A stretch of DNA of 64,000 nt from Karstenula rhodostoma CBS 690.94 (GCA_010093485.1 MU001495.1:1054001-1118000); one strand, 5' to 3'. Shown: positions 42,587-54,390, counted from the first letter of the stretch. A program made the numbers and translations. The notes: generated from the letters alone by a model not told the origin.

Positions 42587-45299
42587 GATGCGCTGGGTGA
42601 GACGGGCGAGTGAGCGGTCCGAGAGCATTTCTTAGGGATACCACGACGGGCGTTTATGGAGTCAAAAGGAGGCATCGAAGCCATGTTTGAAAGCTATGGA
42701 ACGTAGGGCTGCTGGGCTGTGCGCAGAGGGAGGTTGTGAAGCCGCAACGAATGCACATTTTACACTGTCCACCCGTCCTAAAAGGTCTTTGTGGCTTGCA
42801 ATCCTCGGATGTGATTGATTGCTTCCCCTCTCCGCAACATGTTGCTACGGCACACCAGATGGAGTGAGAAGGCTGCCATTTGCGAAATGGCCCTATGTGG
42901 CGATGTTGTACGAAGACGGAGGGTATGCTAGTCCTGCAAGCGCTGCTGGCTCGTACTGTGAAGAACGAGAAAGACTGATGCGTAGGCAGTAATCCTGGGG
43001 TGGTTGGAATGAGAGTGGAGATTAGTAGTACTTGACTGAGGCACAGTTCTAACAGCTGGGTCTTGTGTTGCTGCCTCAAAGTATGGAGATGGTATGCACC
43101 AGAAATCGCATCTTGTGGTGCCATGTCCAAAGCAAATAGACCATGTGCGACGTCAATGGGTCCTCGGCGTCAATTCCATAGCAGTACAGTGCGAGTGCTG
43201 TACTCCTTGGCCGCGCTCCAAGAATGTCATGACAGAAGGAAACGACGCAAGGAAAGCACTGCTTTACTATCCGCCGCTGCCGTGTAACCAAGGACTCGAG
43301 GTGCAGAGGTGCATCATGGCGAGAATGCCTTGGTGTCGCAGTGGATGACCAGAAGACGGGCTTGCGGATTGGATCGAGGTCCTCGGCCCTCGTGCTCGGC
43401 AGCGTTGATGGATCCGGATCTTCTTCCGAGGCGCACAGGAGACGACGCGCGTTGATGAGCTGGCGGTGCTAAGCGTTTCACCGCGGTGGTGATGGGTGGC
43501 CGACCCCACCTTGCCGCAACGTCCTGCGTGCATGGCGCAAGCTTGATTGATTGCTCTGCATCCAGCTCCATAGTGCGTGGGTGCTTCTGTCTGCGGGGGC
43601 AGAGGTAGGCAAGGTAGGCCGCCACGGCCGTCGTCACAGGCGGCGGCGGAGACATCCGACTCCCCTGCCATCTCGTCGTCGTGTTGCGCCTCGGAGGGCC
43701 TTTCTCGCCAGCGTGGTCGTCCTCGACTCGACTCCTTCCTGTGCCGCGTGGGTGCTCTGCGGGACTCCTCCTGTGTTGGCGGTTAGCTGCGCAATGGAGC
43801 GGGACGGAGAGTGCAGCGACAGGCCCTGTACCTTCAACGGTACCCCCAGCTGCGAAGTGTGATGCATGGGGCCATGGGCGACGGTTCCCTCGAGCACGGC
43901 GGCCGTTTCGCTTGCAAGTCCCGCAGTGTCGAGGACAAGGGCGCGCCAGTGAACGGGGACACCATGTTGGAACCAGCCTGCTCTCGTCAGGTACCTTCAG
44001 CCACATGCTCGCCGCGCCCGCATCGTGAAGGCCAGGTCGCCAGCGAGCGTGCAGGACCCTCTCGCCATGCCTCCGCCGCCCGTCGTCGCCCGTATCATAG
44101 GGCGCTTCCAGCAAGACGGCCCGCTGTGGAGCTGAATTCTCGGCCGTCAGTCGTTGCCCTGAGTCAACCGTTCTATCTCAACATGTACTGCTAGCTCCAC
44201 ATTAGCACCATGAAGCCTTGATAAATCGCCCAGGGGCCCGTATGTCAGCTCTTCCTTCGTCCTGCTGTCCGCACCCTGGTCGTGGACTGCATCCTTTGCA
44301 TACCATACCTCTCTCCATGGACGCCAGCATCCGCTGCACGCGCCCGCCTGTCTCCACGACAATTCACTGTCAACCCCACGCTTGCACGCCACGGGGGGTC
44401 CTCAGGCTGCGCCCTGGTACGCGAACAACCCTAGCCTGCTGGCCAATCTGCACCTCTGCAACCTGTCCCGGAACTACGTCGGTAGCAGTCTGCGCGAGTC
44501 CACGTCTCTACGGCGGCTCCTGCGCCTGCCGCCAAACCTTTGTGGTCCTATCGTCGTGACACTCTGCTCCACGTCCTAGATTGCCACTACACTGCTCCGT
44601 TAAAAGGCAACGGTAACGGCACCCGCCCATTTCTGTCCTGACGTTACACCTTCTCCCGAAAAGAACCTTTCAACACCAATAGCTGGGAATGAACTTCAAA
44701 AAGAGTACCTACCGCTGGGCCGTTGGACAAGGTCCGTGAACCGTGAAAAAGCAACACCAACCTCAACCCGCGCTAATCTTCACAGAGCACATCAACCGCT
44801 AAGGATCAGATCGTACCTGTGCTCCATTCCCCCGCATTTTGACGTCTACCACCATCCTGCATATCACGGCTTCGGATCGAGGCATATCGCTTCTTTGGGT
44901 CACAAAGTCAGATACGCTTGCTTATTCCTGCGTTCCATCGGCCTTCTCGAGCCTCGTCAGCCCTGCCACCCTCCGATCTGTTGCATTGCAGCACCGCACC
45001 TGCAGGCACTGTTCCCCACGAGCACGAGACTGGTCGTCATCGGGCCCGCTATTCTTATCTTCGTGCGTTGCACGTAATGGAGTCCTCCTTGACGCTGCTG
45101 AGTGCGCACATACAATTTCTGGTATGTTCCACTCCGTCACTGATCATGTGGTCCAACGCATTACGCATTGGTTGTTTTCGTGTCCTGTACCTTGCCTGAT
45201 TGTGCTTGTCCGTCGTCCCGCCCGCAGCGTTCCGTAGGGCTCTTTTTGAATCCGGCGTCCGACAGGAACTTCTCTGCCTAGGAAAGATTTACTAACACC
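42587..45299. other. 2.7 kb gene-poor, partly GC-rich stretch
   Basis: No gene is supported. Around 43.3-44.2 kb the sequence is GC-rich and open in several frames on both strands (one minus-strand frame of 266 codons, 43314-44114). Those frames are rich in Arg, Pro, Ala, His and Gly with no domain, which is what GC-rich non-coding DNA gives. A long leader or an unspliced non-coding RNA upstream of the ACT-domain gene cannot be excluded. Confidence 0.5.
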
Positions 45300-46510
45300 A
45301 TGCTCGCTTTCAAGGATACCCAGTTGGCTCTCATCCACATCCCATTGCCTCTTTACTCGAGCTTCCTCCAAAGCATCCTTCAAATCCTACTTCCCAATGA
45401 TTCCCAAGACGGTCACTCAACCTTCAACGGCGTTGGCGCCGTGCAGCCTCCTCCTGCGTGGCCATACGAACATCCGTTCGTCAACATCTCCGTGACACCA
45501 ATTGAGTGCTCGGTAGTATGCTCCAGGAAGCTCGCAAACGACATCTTCGTACCGGCACTCAATCTACTCGATCCAAAATCAAGAGATCAGGTTTCCATCA
45601 CTTCAGAAGACTATGTGGTCATGCAAGTCGATGGCGAGGGTCTCGATGCAGGCCAACGAGTGCTTGAACTGACCAGTCCACTTGCGTTGGCTGGCATGTA
45701 AGTTCACCATACTTCTCATAAATCATGTCAAAACTGATCGAACCAAGTTCAATATTCTTCATCACGACATACTTCTCAGACTACATACTGGTGCCAATAC
45801 GCTACAAGACTCAAGTTGTACATGCGCTAGAAGAACGAGGATTCATATTCGAAGACCAAACATCTTGTTACGTCAACCCGAGCCATCACAGCCGTCAGCA
45901 CTCTTCGCCTCAATCTTTCGAAGTCCGGCCGCCGGGCACCCCTCCACCGGCGACGGTATCGGAGTTGCAGACCCGAACATTTGCCACCCTTAAGCGCCGC
46001 AACATCGTCCCGACCGTGGACTCATGCTTACGTCTGGTACAATGTGCCGGCCGCAGAGATGGCGCCAACGGCATAAGTGAGGGTCGTAATCGCAGCAGCA
46101 TGACCAGCACAGCCGATGACGCACTCCACCTAGGCCTCGTAAAGTGCCTCATCTCACCGCCATATCCCAAATTTTTGTCTTTGACCCTCACCGACACTGA
46201 GCCTGCGTCGCTCCTCCTCGATCCCTCGCTCCTACCAAACTTTGCCCCAGACATCTTACTTGGCTCCAAAGACGACTTCCTCATCCCCATAACGCTCGAC
46301 CTCCGCGATCTTCCAATGGAGAGCACTGGCATCATCTGCGGCGTAGCGGGGCGTCTCGTTGGGGGCACTGCAGGCCAGTTGGAGAGCGCGGTCGAGATGA
46401 GTTACCTGAGTACGGCACGCGCGGGTACCGTCATGGTAGCTGAAGACGAGCTGAAGCGCGCACTGGTGGCTCTGCGAGGCGCGGAGAACGGATCCTCCAC
46501 GCCTGACTAG
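45300..46510 (+). CDS. ACT-domain protein of the CASTOR/GATS-like type
   Basis: This 386-residue cytosolic protein is encoded by exons 45300-45697 and 45748-46510 (intron 50 nt, phase 2). The first half carries a CASTOR-type ACT (ACT_7) domain: SVVCSRKLANDIFVPAL, SEDYVVMQVDGEGL, RVLELTSPLALAGI, then directly after the intron SIFFITTYFSDYILVP and VVHALEERGF. The second half has a long variable linker and another predicted ACT-like part (LVKCLISPPYPKFLSLTLT..ILLGSKDDFLIPITLDL). Animal CASTOR1 binds arginine and regulates TORC1; whether the fungal protein binds an amino acid is unknown. Confidence 0.8.
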
Positions 46511-47549
46511 CCAAGTCTTGCGTGGGAGTCGAATACGATCGGTCTCTCTTCCCTTAGCAAGTCATCTGCCCCCCAATGTCCGCTTACGCACAGATGGCTT
46601 CACACCGATCAGCCAAGGCCGTTGGATCAGAGTGGGGTGCATGAGGCGTTTTTGCCTCTCCGTTCCATCGACGATGTGATGCCGCTCGCATACAGGCGGC
46701 TTTCTTCCACTGCGGAGGTATCCGCGCGCCGCATTCCCTCGCCACACTACACATCGTACACGAACACTACCGTCGAAAATCGCTCGTCCCAATATCCCGC
46801 ATACAAAAATAAACCTGCCAGCTCATTTTTCTTTTCTCGCTTAAGCACCGTTATGTACGACACGATTTCATGCATGAGCATAGTTTCCTCTTCGGCTGTG
46901 AGTTGCTGTTCCGGGACACGGCGCCGATGCGACTAGTGGCTTTTCCCGCTCAACCCGCGGTTCGCCGCTATCTTGAAGTAATTGCCTTTGTCACGACCTG
47001 TGTGCGGGGATGGTAAAAAAAGGGTTTTCGATCTCAGCACCCATATGTGTGCGATCTGGTTTGTGTGCGCTATCTATCGATTTCTTCTCTTGTACAACAG
47101 CGAGGCGTCTGGTCGTTGCGATACGCATGTGAGCTGTGCTAAAGTCCCTTTGTGGGTTGTCCAGTGGCGCAGTGTAGCTGCACGTTTTATCTCTACAAAA
47201 TTAACCCTGTTACTTGCTGAATTAATCCATCGTCTAGCCATACCTCTTTCTGCGTTACCGAAACATATTCTCGCCCAACACCGCAAGATGCATCGTTGTC
47301 TACATCACGCAGATCCATTCAAACGCAGTCCACCTCTACCCCAACCCCTCCGCCCTCTTGCTAAACCTCCTCGCCATCTCCCTCATTTCCACTTTCTTCA
47401 CCCGTTCCACCTGCGCCCATATACGCAGGAACAACCGCACGGCAACAACGCAATTCGATAATATGGCGGAATCTGTTATTGCATTGCGGTATTGTGCTCG
47501 TCTTGCCGCCGGTGCTACAAAAACGACCCAACATCAACAGCCCCACCCC
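46511..47549. other. intergenic between convergent genes
   Basis: This is the 3' flank of the ACT-domain gene and of the secreted protein gene. No gene is supported. Confidence 0.6.
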
Positions 47550-48457
47550 TCACATCTTCCTCGACGGCGGCGGTCCAGTGCCATTAAACCCACAACCTGG
47601 ATGACCTTCACAAGTGCTCAGCGTATGAATATACCGAATCTTCCCCCCCTCCACCCTGAAAGCATGACTATCCGGCGTCGGCTTCGGATCATCACGGTCC
47701 AGGCCCGGAAACCCAACGTAGATCACAACCACGCCATTCACCTCATCCACGACGTATCTCCTATCCACCACGGCGATGGTACTCGGAAGTCCCAAATCGC
47801 ATGTATTCCCCGTGAGGTTTCGGCCTCCGGTGTACGCCCCGCCCTCCAGCCGCGCACAAGGCGTCCCCCACGGCACAGTCGCATTCGCATGTGCAAAACG
47901 GTCAAAGTACGCGTCGCCCGCTGCCTGGATGACGGCGCGGCTGTCCCGCTTGTCCTGCGCTATCTCGCTCCAGTCTTCTCGCTCGTCCCAGTACTGTCTT
48001 GCATGTCAGCACGTCGGTTTCTCTATCTCACTCGAGCAAACCCCCCACCCACCTTGTACCCCGTCGCGTTGAAAGCCCAGTCCCCCTCGTCTGTCACCAG
48101 TGTTTCAATCTTACTCAGATACAATCCATCGCCCTCGAACCGTGTGCCGATGACGTACGGATGCACCGCGTCCAGGACGAGGTATTGCGTGAAGGCCGTG
48201 CAGAGGGTGTCGTCGTAGAAACTGCGGTGGCTCGTGATGTTGAGAGGCGTGCTGAGGATGCCGTTGTTGATGGAGAGGGGCTGGAATTGCTCTGTGTAGG
48301 TCAGGTTTGGGGCGACGGAGGGGATCAGCCAGGGCGAGCCGAGGGTTTGGGCCGCTAGATAGGCTGCGGTCATGTCGTGGAGGAAGGTGCGGTCGCATGG
48401 CGTGGAGGAGGCGTGGGTCGGGGCTGCGAAAGCTAGGGAGAGGAGCGTTGGTAGCAT
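47550..48457 (-). CDS. secreted protein, probable DUF8021 family
   Basis: Exons 48457-48053 and 47993-47550 (intron 59 nt, phase 0) give 282 residues. The short signal peptide MLPTLLSLAFAAPTHA is followed by a family-like body: CDRTFLHDMTAAYLAAQ, NLTYTEQFQPLSINNG, ILSTPLNITSHRSF, HPYVIGTRF, VTDEGDWAFNATGY, then after the intron YWDEREDWSEI, RDSRAVIQAAGDAYFDRFA, VPWGTPCARLEGGAYTG and VVDRRYVVDEVNGVVVIYVGF. Several N-glycosylation sites (Asn-x-Thr/Ser) and six Cys fit extracellular location. I know this pattern from secreted ascomycete proteins annotated DUF8021, with a SnoaL/NTF2-like look. No activity is established. Confidence 0.78.
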
Positions 48458-49602
48458 GGTGGGGGGTTCGTGTCGTGATCTTAAAAATTTTGCAGTGTCA
48501 AGTAGTTCACTGTTGTTCCATCGAAACTCACGATAACCCAGAGTTATCTATACAGAGATTTCCGCTTTATTCCCAGGTGCAGAGGCGCTATTTCGCCCTT
48601 CCGGTTTCAGTACTAATCGGGTCGGCAATACTACGCACTCATCGGAGTGCATGTCTCCACAAATGTAAAGGATATCCCAAACATGATATGCGTAGATGAA
48701 ACCAGTCGTAGTATGTATCCTTCATTGGCCAATATCAAAGGTGTTTGCTGCACTCCGCACTCGGCTATGGCCATTAATATGCTTGGCCTTTACCCGGGGC
48801 ACATTGCCTGACGGTACATCTATCCAGCCCGACCCTATAGCACCAGGACAAAGTTCTGAATACAGTGCTTTACACCAGGGTAGGCAATATATAGGCCAAT
48901 TGCACCCAGACTTTTGTCCTAGTACCGTAGTAGACATTGAGTCATCTACCCGATCTTGACGGATCTGAACTTCCACTTCCTTGAGCTTGCCATCCATTCA
49001 CTCTTGGAGGTATGTGGGGCCGATGAACATATAGTGGCTCTCGATCATCCGCAGGATAACAGATATTTTACGTCCGAAGAGAACACAAATTGCGTCCCTC
49101 TTTTGGATTGTTGAGCCAACCAGGAAACAGGGCAGTGGTGTGTGAAAATCATATATCTAAAACTCAAGTACTGCCTATCTATGGTATGTGGTCATATTTT
49201 AGAGGAGCTGGGTGACGTAACCAGCATATATCTGCTGTCTGCGATCTGTCGTCTGTCGCTGAGGTATCCTGAAAGTAGCCCGATCGTGAAGGTAATTCTT
49301 GTTGATTCAGGATCACAATCCTTCTATGTGACGGTCAGACGGACATTGGCGGGGAAAGATTATTCCTCAATGGGCGAGTTGGGGCCCAGGATTTGCACAT
49401 TACGTTTCGAGCCTAGCGTTGATTTTGCACTGGCCGGACTTTACGTGATTGGTGCCGCAGGTGGCTCTTGCTTTCACCCCCTGCGCTTGACGGGCGGCGT
49501 TAACGAATGTAGTATGAAGAAGCACCACCAGAAGGTATAAAGTTTCCGGATCCCCAGCCGAAGTATTATATCATCTTAAATATCCTAGAATTGTTACACA
49601 GG
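48458..49602. other. intergenic, carries copy B of the TIR element
   Basis: This is the common upstream region of the secreted protein gene (leftward) and the SDR gene (rightward). The only structured piece seen is the inverted-repeat element at 48838-48927. Confidence 0.6.
48838..48927. mobile_element. MITE-like inverted-repeat element, copy B
   Basis: The core 48845-48920 (76 bp) starts AGGACAAA and ends TTTGTCCT. It aligns without gaps to the reverse complement of 2742-2817 with about 61 of 76 identical positions by hand count; most differences are transitions. The outer arms (TAGCACC on the left, GGTACT as the reverse complement on the right) sit next to TA dinucleotides, consistent with a TA target duplication. 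It is non-coding. Confidence 0.7.
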
Positions 49603-50392
49603 ATGACCTCTATAGCGAAGACCATAGTTCTCATCACCGGCGGTACGTACACTCGATAAATCTCCATCCTCCCATACTGACAGGCTCACAGCGAACAGCG
49701 GCATCGGCTTCGAGCTTGCCGCCCAGTTCCTCCAAAAAGGAACGTATCACGTCCTCGTCGGCTCACGATCTACTCAAAAGGGAACAACCGCCCTCAAAGA
49801 CCTTCAATCGCGCAACTACCCCGGGACTGCCGAATTAATACACCTCGACGTCACTGACGACAACACCATCAATGAAGCAGCTACCACCGTGGAAACCACA
49901 CATGGGAAGCTTGATATCCTTGTCAACAATGCCGCCATTGCCATACCCCCAGGAAACGACCGCGAACAGCTCCGTCTTGCATTTGACACCAACGCAACCG
50001 GACCTTGGGTGCTGACCAAAACGCTCTTGCCGCTCCTCCAGAAGTCCTCCGGCGCACGCATCATCAACATATCCTCTGGTGTGGGAAGCATCGGGAGGAA
50101 ACTCGATCCGGCAAATCCCATGCACAAGTTGTCGCATGTCCAGTACCGGGCGAGCAAGACGGCTTTGAACATGGTCACTGCGTGTCAGTACGTGGAGTAT
50201 GGCGCGCTGGGTATCAAGGTGGCCCTGTATGACCCTGGGTTCACAGTGAGCAATCTGAGCCAGAACAACAGGCCGGAGAGGGGTGCGAGAAGCGCGGAGA
50301 AGACTGTAGAGAGTTTGATGGAGGTGGTGGAGGGGAAGAGGGATGCTGAGACGCCAGCCTTCCTGCATAATACTGGAACTTATGTATGGTGA
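49603..50392 (+). CDS. short-chain dehydrogenase/reductase (SDR)
   Basis: This 246-residue NAD(P)-dependent oxidoreductase is encoded by exons 49603-49642 and 49692-50392 (intron 49 nt, phase 1). The junction rebuilds the cofactor motif TGANSGIG (TG-A-NSGIG) behind the first strand KTIVLI. Further marks are LDVTDDN, DILVNNAAIA (NNAG-type motif), RIINISSGVGS with the catalytic Ser, and YRASK with catalytic Tyr and Lys. The segment ALYDPGFTVSNLS corresponds to the usual PG motif. It is a classical cytosolic SDR; the substrate is unknown. Start choice follows from the short first exon encoding the first beta strand. Confidence 0.92.
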
Positions 50393-50956
50393 AGGGGTAC
50401 GAAGAAGAGCTGTACAATAATACTATCACTATTTGAGGATCGAGCACGCAGAGATGGTCTGGGGTGGTTACGTTCTGCTATCTAGACATTGTACCTGGGA
50501 GTTGGCATGTTGGGAGTGCCTAGACGCGTGTGCGATCCTGTCTAGGCAAATGTGTTTGCTAGGCGCCATACACTTTCGTCTCCTCTATGGTGCTTCGATG
50601 AGCTGGTCGGTTAGTATATCCATTCTCTATATATTTTGAAACGCTTTTGAGGAAGCTTCGGCATTGGGAAACGCCTCCATTTCCTAAAGCCGATGATGCA
50701 TGGCCACGTGAATATTTGGCCTAAACCTCACATATGCCGGCACACAGTACCCATTATAACTGACGTAAACCGAAGCAACGATTTGCGAGTTCAAAAGGCG
50801 ACATACCACGCAGTAGTTCACTGATGTGGCCTCATAGTCTTTCTCAATCGCCAACGCTGTCGCGCCTGCACTCGGGCGTCGCTACACCGATAGCCGACCT
50901 ACAAAAACCGTATACATTCTAAAAAGAATGTGCCGTTCTCGAAACGACTTTCAACG
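50393..50956. other. intergenic
   Basis: This is the 3' flank of the SDR gene and upstream of the dehydrogenase pseudogene. No gene was seen. Confidence 0.6.
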
Positions 50957-52130
50957 ATGACTGAGCATATCTCCCCGCTCCCAACAATACGATGGGCATC
51001 ATAGCTATCGTCCACGTCAGGCAGCATTTTGTACTACTGACTCACTGTTTCAGGAGCTGGCGCAGTCTCCGCTGCGTTCGTAAAGGACAATACACTTCAA
51101 CGAGAGGATGCGGAAGCGAAGCATATCGTTAGTGCAGTTGGCACATCTAGTTTGAAGAAAGGCGAATCGTTCGTTCAGAACAATATCCCTTCTGTAGCGA
51201 CGCCACATATCTACGCTTCTTACGAAGGGGTGTTCCAAGATGCTACGGTTGAAGCTGTATACATCGGCACGCTACATGCGTTCCACAGGAAGAATTGCCT
51301 TGATGTTATTGCAGCAGGGAAGCACGTTCTCTGCGAAAAAGCATTTACAATAACTGCTCGCGAAGCCGAGGAAATATTCACCGCAGCCACTGCAAAGAAT
51401 GTTTACGTTATGGGAAGCGATGTGGACACGCTTTAATCCACTCGTCAAAGACTTGCGCGAAGCTCTTTTCACCGACAAACTTATCGGCGACGTACGCCGC
51501 ACATTCTGCGACTTTGGCCAGGACCACAAGCTCGCATCGCTCGGACCAGAATCGAGGCTCAAGAATCTTAACCTAGGCGCCTGAAGTCTGTTGACCATCG
51601 GGATCCACTCGCTGGCATAGGGCCTTCCTACACTCGATGAACACATTGGACTAGAAGCGTCGCATACCGAGATCTTGGCCGACCAAAGCCTGGTCGATGG
51701 CGTGGGCGTGGCTACTGTCATCCTACTTCGCTATCCCGCAACTGGCCGCCAAGGGATACTCACATCGACCTCGGAGTTGGAAAATGATTATAACTTTTGT
51801 CACATTGAAGGAGCGGATGGTTATGTCCTGCTAGGCGGACCGTACGCTTCATCTCCGAAGGAATTTTCGGTGTGGCGAAATCGGAGCGCAGGAAAGGATG
51901 CTCCTGATGAAACGAGACATGCCGAGCTTGTTCTCCAGAAGAGGTTTGAAGACGTTGGATTCGTTTTGTACCGCGAAGCTGATGCCGTCGGACTTGACAT
52001 CGCCGCTGGGCGAAGAGAGAACGAGATTATGCCACACGCAGAGACGCTGCGCGTTATGTGGATGATGGATGAGATCAGACGACAGGGAGGCGCGAAGTTT
52101 CCGCAGGATGGCGAAAGCTCGAGTTATTAG
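50957..52130 (+). pseudogene. Gfo/Idh/MocA (dihydrodiol-dehydrogenase-like) pseudogene
   Basis: Pieced together, the region encodes most of a trans-1,2-dihydrobenzene-1,2-diol-dehydrogenase-like oxidoreductase: MTEHISPLPTIRW at the start, GAGAVSAAFVKDN, AVYIGTLHAFHRKNCL, AGKHVLCEKAFT with the EKP-type motif as EKA, EAMWTRFNP, LTIGIHSLA and the C-terminal HAETLRVMWMMDEIR. Lesions seen are a missing base after the first Trp codon (about 50995), a donor site without GT for the intron that must end at the CAG before GAGCTGGCG (about 51052), an extra base near 51412, and in-frame stops TGA 51582-51584 and TAG 51618-51620. The TAG stands where a Trp (TGG) would be expected. From 51621 to the stop at 52130 the frame is intact. 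Several independent lesions make loss of function likely. Confidence 0.85.
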
Positions 52131-52695
52131 CAGTAGCGCAACCAGATTCGTCGCACCCGCGAATGCATTGTGCCTGCTTGTCGGGGAACCAGACAACTAC
52201 GTCGATTCAAATCAGTGTATTAGCAATGCAATGCCAAAATACATCTAGACAACCGTTGGAATCCCAGCCCTGGTCTCCACCTACAAAACGATTTCGGCCT
52301 GTTCGTGGTTGGCTGATTTGCTGGGTCGTTTGTTTAGGATCGTCTTGATCGACCCGCTCTTATTTGCCGCATGGGGAATCTACTTGTCAGGTCTATTTTT
52401 ACGCCTTCCATCCCAACTGTCTGTCCATTTAGAAGTTCGGACCACAGTGGCGCAGTGACTTGGCACCTGGTACCGAAGCGTAAGGAAAACAGTTTTACTT
52501 CCTCTTTCGGTTTCGGACCCATCGATCAACGTTACGTCCGGTTTGGCGTCCAACCCGCCTGAGGGCCTGTTTACGAACTTACAATTTATCTGTTACACAA
52601 TCGTCGATGAACATTCCGGTTTCTTGTCATCAATGACTATAAGTACACAACGCTCCTGCATAGTGGCACCGTATGTTCGATCGTTGTAACATACC
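52131..52695. other. intergenic
   Basis: This is the upstream region of the secreted phosphoesterase. No gene and no obvious TATA box were seen. Confidence 0.6.
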
Positions 52696-53910
52696 ATGCG
52701 GCTCCTTTCCTCTCTCGCTTTTGTGTCCGGGTTGCTAGGTCTGGCATCGGCAGCACCTAATCCGACAGGCTCGCTCAGTCTCGCATCAAACAAAGAACTC
52801 TTTACCTTCGAATATTCGACACCAACGGCAAACTCCAAGAACTGGATCGGCATCTACCACGCTACGGGCGGCGGCCCTGATGACGAAAAGCAAGTAACGC
52901 CGTCTCTCAAATGGGCCTACGCACCCAATGCGAAGGGTTCGCTTACCATAAAAGCACCTGTTGGAGGCGGCAAATTCAAGGCCTACTTCCTCGCAAATGA
53001 TGGGTACAAGTGGATCGCAAAGCCCATCAAAGTGAATGCCAAGGAAACAGCAAACCCAGATGAGTTGAAGATTATGACATGGAATCTGTGGCATGGTGGG
53101 ACCAAGGTAAACGGGTACCACGATAAGCAGGTTAAGTTCTTGACGGGGGCGGGCGTAGACGTGGTCGGATTGCAAGAAGCGACCGGTGATCATGCGAAGC
53201 GTCTCGGAGAAGCTTTGGGCTGGAACTATCATCAAGACGGTGGAGACAACAGTGTCGGTATCATCTCTCGACTACCAATAATCAAAAGACACGGCAATAT
53301 TGGTCGGGGAAGCGGTGTCCAGCTTGCGCTTAAAGGCGACACGTCGAAGCCATTCAACTTCTGGTCTGCGCATCTTGCAGCTTATCCGTACGGACCATAC
53401 AGCTTCTGCTTCGAAAACAAAGATGCAGCAGGCGTCACTGCAGACGAAAACGAGGCTGGCCGCCCTAGCCAGATCAAAGTACTAATCGATGGAACCAAAT
53501 CACAGCGCGACTCCAATGTCCCGTTTTCCATTGTAGGCGACTTCAATGCGCCGTCACACCTTGATTGGTCCTCTGCAAACAAACAAAACCACTGCGGCAA
53601 GAGCTTCGACTGGCCCACATCCAAGATCCCAACCGACGCCGGTCTAGTAGACTCGTTTCGCAAGGTACACCCGGATGTAAAGGCCGTGGGCGGCAACACT
53701 TGGTCTCCCATCTATCCAAAGAACGCAGACGACTGGGAGGGCCAACCAGAGCCGCAAGATCGGATCGACTTCATATACGGAACTAGCAAGCTTGAGGTGA
53801 AGGGGTCTGAGGTCAGAGTTGTTGGCACACCAAGCGCGTATCCGTCTTATGCGGACAATGAGTGGACAAGCGATCATCGCTGTGTTGTAACCACGTACAC
53901 TATGCCATGA
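52696..53910 (+). CDS. secreted endonuclease/exonuclease/phosphatase-fold enzyme
   Basis: The single exon encodes 404 residues. The signal peptide (MRLLSSLAFVSGLLGLASAAP) is followed by an Ig-like beta domain (about 22-115: ELFTFEYSTP, NWIGIYHA, GKFKAYFLANDGYKWI). The catalytic EEP-fold domain (about 122-404) has MTWNLWHGG (Asn130), LQEATG (Glu161), SAHLAAYPYGPY (His226), GDFNAPSH (Asp282, Asn284), DRIDFIYG and the terminal SDHRCVV with the catalytic Asp-His pair at 393-394. All metal and catalytic residues of the superfamily are present. It is an extracellular phosphodiesterase or nuclease; DNA, RNA, sugar-phosphate or lipid-headgroup substrates are all possible. Confidence 0.88.
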   Translation: MRLLSSLAFVSGLLGLASAAPNPTGSLSLASNKELFTFEYSTPTANSKNWIGIYHATGGGPDDEKQVTPSLKWAYAPNAKGSLTIKAPVGGGKFKAYFLANDGYKWIAKPIKVNAKETANPDELKIMTWNLWHGGTKVNGYHDKQVKFLTGAGVDVVGLQEATGDHAKRLGEALGWNYHQDGGDNSVGIISRLPIIKRHGNIGRGSGVQLALKGDTSKPFNFWSAHLAAYPYGPYSFCFENKDAAGVTADENEAGRPSQIKVLIDGTKSQRDSNVPFSIVGDFNAPSHLDWSSANKQNHCGKSFDWPTSKIPTDAGLVDSFRKVHPDVKAVGGNTWSPIYPKNADDWEGQPEPQDRIDFIYGTSKLEVKGSEVRVVGTPSAYPSYADNEWTSDHRCVVTTYTMP

Positions 53911-54390
53911 AGTATGGCTGCGCATGCTTTTTTCAGATATTTTATATACGGTAGCGCGTTTAAGAGGTCCCTCGTGTGGCTCTGGGAATCGAGATCTCAC
54001 TAAGAATCGTATTTTGTGACGCAGATAAAGATGGTTTGTTTGCGAATGTTATGTACAAATACAGACGATTATCAATCGACGAAGGATTGGTCTTGCGGCC
54101 TTGTAAGTGGCCGAGAATGAAAACACTAGTGAAGGGTGGGTGACGGTGCGTGCGTCGCAAATGACGAGAAGCCCTAGAATGGGTACTCTGCACGAATAAG
54201 GTAAGGCAAGGAAATTATGGGTTAGAGGTACAGTATTATAAGAAATCTTTCGTACGACATGTTGAATGGGGAGAGAGTGCGACGCTTAGCCAGCTGCAGA
54301 GCGTTTGAGAGGGAGAAAAGCGTGCGTCGCTTCATGGTCAGTAAACGCAAGCCTCGCCCTTGCTTAGGGATTAATAAATGCAGGCCTCGC
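53911..54390. other. intergenic between convergent genes
   Basis: This is the 3' flank of the phosphoesterase gene and of the MFS gene. No gene was seen. Confidence 0.6.

Noticed and set aside
43314..44114. 266-codon minus-strand frame
   Set aside because: GC-rich stretch open in several frames at once, composition Arg/Pro/Ala/His-rich, no domain.
49142..49540. 132-codon plus-strand frame upstream of the SDR
   Set aside because: Starts only with GTG, has no domain and lies in the intergenic region with the inverted-repeat element.
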